A stretch of 64,000 nucleotides of DNA from the NCBI RefSeq assembly GCF_014652315.1, contig NZ_BMYO01000006.1, positions 1-64,000 of the forward strand, given 5' to 3'. Below are positions 59,145-64,000 of the stretch, in pieces (within the stretch, counting starts at the first letter, position 1; each line of letters begins with the position of its first letter). The position numbers and the translations under genes are program-made. Source of the DNA: Jeongeupia chitinilytica (GTDB taxonomy: Bacteria > Pseudomonadota > Gammaproteobacteria > Burkholderiales > Chitinibacteraceae). The notes beneath the pieces were generated by a model, which was given only the letters and a program-made list of their open reading frames with translations, was not told where the DNA came from and made no database searches.

Positions 59145-59354
59145 TCAGTTTTCCTCTCTTTGCCCGGCCCCGGCCGGGTTTTTTTTCGCCCGCGATACCT
59201 GTGCCTCGAAGGTGCCGGCGGCAATCGCGTCGATGTCGCTGGCGGCGATGCCGAGATCCCCCAGCTGATAGCCCGACATGCCGCGCAACTCGGCCAGCTC
59301 ACTGGCCAGCCGGCGCCGCTGCCGCCAGCGTTGCCACCATCCCGTGCGCTTCAT
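59145..59354 (-). CDS. DUF1127-type small basic protein
   Basis: A 69-residue protein with an Arg/Trp-rich start (KRTGWWQRWRQRRRLASEL) and the DUF1127 helix ELAELRGMSGYQLGDLGIAASDIDAI. Such small proteins have roles in RNA turnover and stress in other bacteria, but no general function is known. ATG 59354 has GGAG 8 bases before it; a longer in-frame reading is possible. Its 3' end is antisense to the dctA terminator, an unusual overlap. Confidence 0.75.
   Translation of the reverse strand: MKRTGWWQRWRQRRRLASELAELRGMSGYQLGDLGIAASDIDAIAAGTFEAQVSRAKKNPAGAGQREEN
59161..59186 (+). terminator. Terminator of dctA, overlapping the DUF1127 gene
   Basis: Stem CCCGGCC/GGCCGGG with a 2-base loop and eight Ts, 16 bases after the dctA stop. 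It lies wholly within the coding end of the minus-strand DUF1127 gene. Confidence 0.9.
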
Positions 59355-59572
59355 GGCTGCTGCTCCGTGTCCGCCGATCAGCCCATCATCGGCCTCGCGC
59401 ACCGGGCGCGACGGCCAGATCAAACCCAGTTCCTGCCAGCCCATCTTGTCCACCCTCGGGTCTTCGTTCACGATGGAAACAGGATATGGCGCAGCGGCGG
59501 CGGCCTGAATGCAGGTCCATTCGAAATGACCCCGCCGTACTTTGCATCCATCGGTTTTCGGCAAGGCACACC

Positions 59573-60049
59573 ATGAATTCATCGTTTCAGCTCGACAGCA
59601 TGGACTGGAAGATCGTCGACGCACTGCAGCACGACGCCCGCCAGAGCCTGTCGGCGCTCGGCAAGCGCATCGGCCTGTCGCAACCGGCGATCAGCGAACG
59701 CATCCGCAAGCTCGAGGACGCCGGCGTCATCGAGGGCTACGGCGCCCGGCTCAACCTGCAGAAGCTCGGCTACGGCCTGCAGGCGATGATCCGCCTGCGC
59801 AGCGACCACGCGCGGCTGCCGCAGGCGCTGAAGCAGTGCGAGGCCATGCCCGAGGTGCTCGAGGTGCTCCGGATCACCGGCGAGGACTGCCTGCTGATCC
59901 GCTGCGTGATTCCGCGCCCGGAAGCGCTGCAGACCGTCGTCGATGCGCTGGCGGCGCACGGCAACCTGACCACCTCGCTGGTGCTGTCGACGCCGATCGC
60001 CCGCCCGGTGGCACGGCTCGACACCGCCGAGCCGCCGGCGCGGCAATGA
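59573..60049 (+). CDS. Lrp/AsnC-family transcriptional regulator
   Basis: A 158-residue regulator with an N-terminal helix-turn-helix (MDWKIVDALQHDARQSLSALGKRIGLSQPAISERIRKLED) and a C-terminal RAM ligand domain (LQAMIRLRSDH, EVLEVLRITGEDCLLIRCVIP). Such proteins respond to amino acids. ATG 59573 is preceded by AAGG. It is divergent from the DUF1127 gene, with a 218-base spacer that shows no further gene. Its targets are unknown. Confidence 0.92.
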   Translation: MNSSFQLDSMDWKIVDALQHDARQSLSALGKRIGLSQPAISERIRKLEDAGVIEGYGARLNLQKLGYGLQAMIRLRSDHARLPQALKQCEAMPEVLEVLRITGEDCLLIRCVIPRPEALQTVVDALAAHGNLTTSLVLSTPIARPVARLDTAEPPARQ

Positions 60050-60084
60050 TAGAATCGTCGCATCGAACCTCTGTGAGCACCGCC

Positions 60085-61041
60085 GTGTCCGCCCCCACCC
60101 GTCTCGTCATCGCCACCCGAGAAAGCCCGCTTGCCCTGTGGCAGGCCCGGCACATCCAGGCCCGGCTCGCCGCGCTGTTGCCCGGGACCGAGATCGACCT
60201 GCTGGGGATGACGACCAAGGGCGACCAGATCCTCGACAAGACGCTGAACAAGGTCGGCGGCAAGGGCCTGTTCGTCAAGGAGCTCGAGGAGGCGCTGCTC
60301 GACGGCCGCGCCGATCTGGCCGTGCATTCGATGAAGGACGTCCCGATGGTGCTGCCCGAAGGCTTCGCCATCGCCGCGATCACCGAGCGTGAAGACCCGC
60401 GCGACGCCTTCGTCTCGACCCGCTACGACAGCCTCGACGCGATGCCCGAAGGCGCCGTCGTCGGTACGGCCAGCCTGCGCCGCGAAGCGCAGCTGCGCGC
60501 CCGCTACCCGCAACTGGTGTTCAAACCGGTGCGCGGCAACGTCGGCACCCGGCTGGCCAAGCTCGATGCCGGCGAGTTCGACGCGCTGATCCTTGCCGCC
60601 GCCGGACTCAAGCGCCTCGGCTTCGCCGACCGCATCCGCACCGAACTGAGCACCGACATCAGCCTGCCCGCGCCGGGCCAGGGCGCGCTCGGCATCGAGA
60701 TCCGCGCCGATCGCGACGACCTGAAAGCGCTGCTCGCACCGCTGAACCACGCGGCGACCGCCGCCTGCGTCACCGCCGAACGCACGCTGTCGCGCCGGCT
60801 GAACGGTTCGTGCCAGCTGCCGCTGGCGGCATTCGCCGAGGACGAGGACGGTTTCCTGCGGCTGCGCGGCCTCGTGGCGATGCCCGACGGCAGCCACAGC
60901 GTCCATGCCGAATCCAACGGCACCCGTACCGCCGCCGACGGCCTCGGCCGCCAGGTCGCCGACCTGCTGATGTGCGAAGGTGCCGGCGACATCCTCAAGG
61001 CACTCGATCAGGGCGCGGACCACGGGACGCCCGGTCATTAA
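60085..61041 (+). CDS. hemC: Hydroxymethylbilane synthase (porphobilinogen deaminase)
   Basis: An enzyme of about 318 residues that joins four porphobilinogens into hydroxymethylbilane. Motifs LVIATRESPLALWQA, GMTTKGDQILDKTL, VHSMKDVP, GTASLRREAQ and APGQGALGIE are in order, and the cofactor Cys is in LNGSCQLPLAAF. GTG 60085 places the start normally for the family; an ATG at 60046 overlapping the Lrp-type gene stop would add 13 residues. A TAGAAT hexamer near 60049 could be a -10 element. hemD follows with overlap. Confidence 0.95.
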   Translation: MSAPTRLVIATRESPLALWQARHIQARLAALLPGTEIDLLGMTTKGDQILDKTLNKVGGKGLFVKELEEALLDGRADLAVHSMKDVPMVLPEGFAIAAITEREDPRDAFVSTRYDSLDAMPEGAVVGTASLRREAQLRARYPQLVFKPVRGNVGTRLAKLDAGEFDALILAAAGLKRLGFADRIRTELSTDISLPAPGQGALGIEIRADRDDLKALLAPLNHAATAACVTAERTLSRRLNGSCQLPLAAFAEDEDGFLRLRGLVAMPDGSHSVHAESNGTRTAADGLGRQVADLLMCEGAGDILKALDQGADHGTPGH

Positions 61042-61825
61042 GCAGCCGCGCACCGCGCAGCCGGCGCCGCTGGCCGGCCGCCGCATCTGGGTGACCCGGC
61101 CGCAGGCGCAGGCCGGCGCGCTGGCGGCACTGATCGAAGCGCAGGGCGGCACCGCCGTGCGCCAGCCGCTGCTCGACATCGTTCCGCCGACCGATCCGTA
61201 CCCGTTTGCCGCGGCACTGGGTGCACTCTCGAGCTTCGACCTCGTCGTCTTCGTCAGCCCGACCGCGCTCGACCTGACGTTCGCACAGCTTGGCCGCGAC
61301 TGGCCGTCGACCGTGCCGGTCGCCGTCGTCGGCCCCGGCAGCGCCGCGCGCGCGCGCGAACTCGGTGCCGCCACGGTGATTTCGCCGCCGCTGCAGCACG
61401 ACAGCGAAGGCCTGTTGCGCGAAGCCGCCATGCACGATCTCGCCGGCCGGCGCGTACTGCTGGTGCGTGGCGAAGGCGGCCGCGACATCCTGCCGGAGGC
61501 GCTGACCGCGCGCGGTGCAACGCTGACCATCGTCCCGGCCTACCGGCGCCGGCCGCCGGACTTCGATGACACCGGCCTGACCCGCCTGCTCGACGCCGGC
61601 ATCGACGCTGCGGTGATCAGCAGCTCCGAAGCCGCGGGCGTACTGTTCACGCTGGCTGGAGGCGCTGCGCGCGAGCGGCTACAATCGCTGCTGTATTTCG
61701 CGCCGCACCCGCGCATCGTCGCCGCCCTGCATGCGCAAGGCGCGACCCGCGTCGAACCCTGCGCCACCGGCGACGCCGGAACCGTTGACTCGCTCTGCCA
61801 CCATTTCGCGGACCCGCAGCCATGA
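60980..61825 (+). CDS. hemD: Uroporphyrinogen-III synthase
   Basis: A protein of about 281 residues with low primary conservation but a clear HemD layout: IWVTRPQAQAGALAALIEAQGG, DLVVFVSPTALDLTF, VAVVGPGSAARARELG, VLLVRGEGGRDILPEAL and AVISSSEAAGVLFTL. It closes and inverts ring D of the tetrapyrrole. The start is uncertain. The only regular upstream start is GTG 60980, 62 bases inside hemC; ATT 61037, overlapping the hemC stop, or CTG 61068 would fit the family better. The stop overlaps hemX as ATGA. Confidence 0.88.
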   Translation: MPATSSRHSIRARTTGRPVIKQPRTAQPAPLAGRRIWVTRPQAQAGALAALIEAQGGTAVRQPLLDIVPPTDPYPFAAALGALSSFDLVVFVSPTALDLTFAQLGRDWPSTVPVAVVGPGSAARARELGAATVISPPLQHDSEGLLREAAMHDLAGRRVLLVRGEGGRDILPEALTARGATLTIVPAYRRRPPDFDDTGLTRLLDAGIDAAVISSSEAAGVLFTLAGGAARERLQSLLYFAPHPRIVAALHAQGATRVEPCATGDAGTVDSLCHHFADPQP

Positions 61826-62859
61826 CCCAAGAACAAGATTCGCTACCTTCCGCGCTCACCACGCCCCGCCGCCGCCTGCCGCACGTGTCACCGGCCATGG
61901 TCGTGGCCCTCGTCGCCCTCGCCGCCGCCGGCGGCGTCTGGCTGTACCAGCAACAGGCCATGGAAACGCTGCGGCTGCAGGTCAGCCGCGAACTGGCACA
62001 AGGCCAGCAGCAGCTGCGCGGTGCACAGGAACGCGAAGCGCAGGCCCAGCTGCGCGGCCAGGCGCTCGAACGCGAGCTGGCGCTGGTGTCGGCCCGGCAG
62101 AACGAAACCCAGAGCCAGCAGGCGGCACTGTCGTCGATGTACGAAGCGCTGACGCGCAACGAAACGCAGCGCGTGCTCGCCGAAACCGAACAGACGCTGG
62201 CCTTTGCCAGCCAGCAGCTGCAGCTCGCCGGCAATGTCGACGCCGCGCTGGTCGGGCTGAATGCGATCGACCAGAAGCTCGCCGCGCTGAACCGCCCCGA
62301 GCTGATCACGCTGCGCAAGAGCATCGGTCACGACATCGACCAGCTGAAGACCCAGCCCTACCTCGATGTCGTCGGCATCGCCACCCGCCTCGACACCCTC
62401 GTTGCCGGCGTCGACAAGCTGCCGCTGGCGATCGACGGCTATCGCGATCCGAAGGCCAAGGCCGGCGCCCCGGCGCCGACCAACGCGCTGCAGCGTTTCG
62501 GCGGCGAGCTGTGGCACGAATTCCGTCAGCTGATCCAGATCCGCCGGATCGACAAGCCGGATGCGATGCTGCTGACGCCGAACGAGGCCTTCTTCCTGCG
62601 CGAGAACATCAAGCTGCGCCTGCTCGATGCGCGCACCGCCCTGCTGATGCGCAACGAAGCCGCGTTCCGCAGCGACCTGAAGGCCGCCGGCGACTACCTC
62701 AAGCAGTATTTCGACAGCAGTGCACCGGCGGTACGCAATGCGCTGGCATCACTCGACACGCTGTCGCGCGAATCGCTGGCGCTGAAGCTGCCCGACCTGT
62801 CCGCCAGCCTGAGCGCCGTGCGTCAGGGCCGGCTCGCCACCGAGAGGGCCAAGCCGTGA
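61822..62859 (+). CDS. hemX: HemX family membrane protein
   Basis: A 345-residue protein with one N-terminal membrane segment (about 28-48) and a long periplasmic coiled-coil-like region rich in Gln/Ala/Glu (about 50-150). A C-terminal HemX domain has ELWHEFRQLIQIRRIDKPDAMLLTPNEAFFLRENIKLRLLDARTALL. It is often annotated as a uroporphyrinogen-III methyltransferase, but no methyltransferase motif is present. Its role in haem synthesis is not established. Coupled by ATGA to hemD and by GTGA to hemY. Confidence 0.93.
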   Translation: MTQEQDSLPSALTTPRRRLPHVSPAMVVALVALAAAGGVWLYQQQAMETLRLQVSRELAQGQQQLRGAQEREAQAQLRGQALERELALVSARQNETQSQQAALSSMYEALTRNETQRVLAETEQTLAFASQQLQLAGNVDAALVGLNAIDQKLAALNRPELITLRKSIGHDIDQLKTQPYLDVVGIATRLDTLVAGVDKLPLAIDGYRDPKAKAGAPAPTNALQRFGGELWHEFRQLIQIRRIDKPDAMLLTPNEAFFLRENIKLRLLDARTALLMRNEAAFRSDLKAAGDYLKQYFDSSAPAVRNALASLDTLSRESLALKLPDLSASLSAVRQGRLATERAKP

Positions 62860-64000
62860 GAGCACTGCTGTGGTTGATCGCGCTGTTCGCGCTCGCCGTC
62901 GGGCTGACGCTGTTCGCCCAGCTCAATACCGGCTATGCGCTGCTGTTCGTCCCGCCGTGGCGGATCGAGATTTCGCTCAACGTCTTCATCGTCGGCATTC
63001 TCGTCCTCGTTGCGGCGCTTTACCTGCTGGCACGGGTCATCGCCGAACTCGGCGGCCTACCCGACCGGGTCAAGGCCTACCGGCTGCGCAAGGCACGCGA
63101 CGCGTCGGTCCAGCTTGAACGCGATGCCCGCATCGCCTTCTTCGAAGGCCGCTACCAGCGCGCCGAACGGCTGGCCGGCGAGGCCCTGGCCGCCAGCCGC
63201 GAAACCGATGCATTTGCCGTCAACGGCATCCTCGCCGCACGAGCCGCACACCTGATGCGCGATTTCGCCAAGCGCGACCAGTACTTCGCGCGACTGCGCG
63301 AACGCCTCGGCCCGCGCCATCTGGCGCTGGCGATGACGATGGCCGAGCTCTACCTTGACGAGCGCCGCAACCAGGACGCCGAAACCGCACTGGCCGAAGC
63401 ACGCAGCCTGTCGCCCAAGCTGACCGCCATGCTCAAGCTCGAGCTGCGTTTGCGCCAGCGCGAGGACAATGCCGAAGCCATCGTCCGGCTGGTCGAACAG
63501 CTGACCAAGAGCGACGCGCTCGACGCCGGCCAGGCCCAGGCGATCCGCCTGCAGGCCTACCAGAACGTGCTGCAGCGGCAACCGAAGACGCCGCGCGAGC
63601 TGCGCGACTGGTGGAACAAGCTGCCGGTCGCCGATCGTGCCGCCCCGGCGCTGGTTGCGACGCTCGCCGATGCCTATGCGGCACAGGGCGAACCCGCCGC
63701 TGCCCGCGACGCGATCGAAGCGGCCCTCGCACAGAACTGGTCGAGCGAACTGGCGGAGCGTTACGGCACGCTGGGTCTGGACGGCGATGCGCTGGTGTCG
63801 CAGTTGCAACAGGCCGAAAGCTGGCTCAAGACCCATCCGAACGATCCGCAGCTGCTGCTGACGCTCGGCCGGCTGTGCACCGCACGGGCGCTGTGGGGCA
63901 AGGCGCAGACCTACTTCGAGGCGAGCATCGCCGTCGCGCCGACCGCGCTGGCGCATACCGAGCTGGCCGCGCTGCTCGAACGGCTCGAGCGCCCCGAAGA
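62856..64000 (+). CDS. hemY: HemY, haem-biosynthesis-associated TPR membrane protein (3' end outside window)
   Basis: The frame is open to the window end (381 codons seen). The start is GTG 62856 overlapping the hemX stop. Two membrane segments (about 4-22 and 40-62) are followed by a helical TPR region with RIAFFEGRYQRAERLAGEAL and TARALWGKAQTYFEASI. The proteobacterial HemY_N motif LLFVPPWRIEISLNVFIVG is clear. It is unrelated to the Gram-positive coproporphyrinogen oxidase also called HemY. The function is structural or unknown. Confidence 0.92.
   Translation, partial: MRALLWLIALFALAVGLTLFAQLNTGYALLFVPPWRIEISLNVFIVGILVLVAALYLLARVIAELGGLPDRVKAYRLRKARDASVQLERDARIAFFEGRYQRAERLAGEALAASRETDAFAVNGILAARAAHLMRDFAKRDQYFARLRERLGPRHLALAMTMAELYLDERRNQDAETALAEARSLSPKLTAMLKLELRLRQREDNAEAIVRLVEQLTKSDALDAGQAQAIRLQAYQNVLQRQPKTPRELRDWWNKLPVADRAAPALVATLADAYAAQGEPAAARDAIEAALAQNWSSELAERYGTLGLDGDALVSQLQQAESWLKTHPNDPQLLLTLGRLCTARALWGKAQTYFEASIAVAPTALAHTELAALLERLERPE

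Noticed and set aside
57737..60049. 770-codon frame running through dctA into the Lrp-type gene
   Set aside because: Only its last 158 codons (from 59573) look like a protein; the rest is the wrong frame of dctA and is Arg-rich.

Overview
The window is chromosomal DNA of high GC content with densely packed genes and many 1-4 base start/stop overlaps. The protein families suggest a betaproteobacterium of the Neisseriales type (Chromobacteriaceae or Chitinibacteraceae): a type IVa pilin, class III RNR, hemC-hemD-hemX-hemY, DUF2782-polA-thrB clustering, rstAB and a full pel operon. The taxonomic placement is inference; no rRNA is present.

Layout. 1-505 is the end of pyruvate kinase. 651-12818 is a complete pelABCDEFG operon for the cationic exopolysaccharide Pel, including a c-di-GMP I-site (RGLD) in PelD. 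12871-15788 is an RstA/RstB two-component system followed by an exported Ala/Lys-rich repeat protein resembling E. coli Asr; that gene has an RstA-box-like site upstream. 15858-21908 carries a secreted trypsin-like protease, proA, nadD, rsfS and the sulfate-activation genes cysD and cysN, with a YciI-like gene between them. 21941-26199 (minus) is an AT-richer block: a PAP2/spermidine-synthase-like membrane fusion protein and a type IV pilin with a sigma-54 promoter. tRNA-Thr, a nitronate monooxygenase, katG and a candidate 18-residue peptide gene follow.

30694-35443 holds a SulP transporter and the anaerobic class III ribonucleotide reductase locus. There the glycyl-radical tail of NrdD lies in a separate 61-codon ORF, and a 39-bp triplication spans the junction with nrdG. 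The promoter region has paired NrdR boxes. 35714-38162 is a qor/yqiA/DyP-peroxidase operon. 38224-49897 carries an LTA-synthase-like sulfatase, two tRNA-Lys genes, gloA, an NhaD-type antiporter, a phosphoketolase, an inositol-monophosphatase-family phosphatase, a VOC protein, a FAD-linked oxidase, thrB, DUF2782 and a LOG-family protein. 49959-59354 holds polA, a VOC-dctB-dctD operon, a MerR regulator with a divergent DUF2938 gene, and dctA with a sigma-54 promoter. An Lrp-type regulator and hemC-hemD-hemX-hemY (hemY truncated by the window edge) close the window.

Four regulatory circuits can be read from sequence: RstAB to the Asr-like gene, NrdR (perhaps FNR/ANR) to nrdD, DctBD/sigma-54 to dctA, and a MerR protein to DUF2938. 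All site assignments are by eye against remembered consensus sequences and have not been scored computationally.
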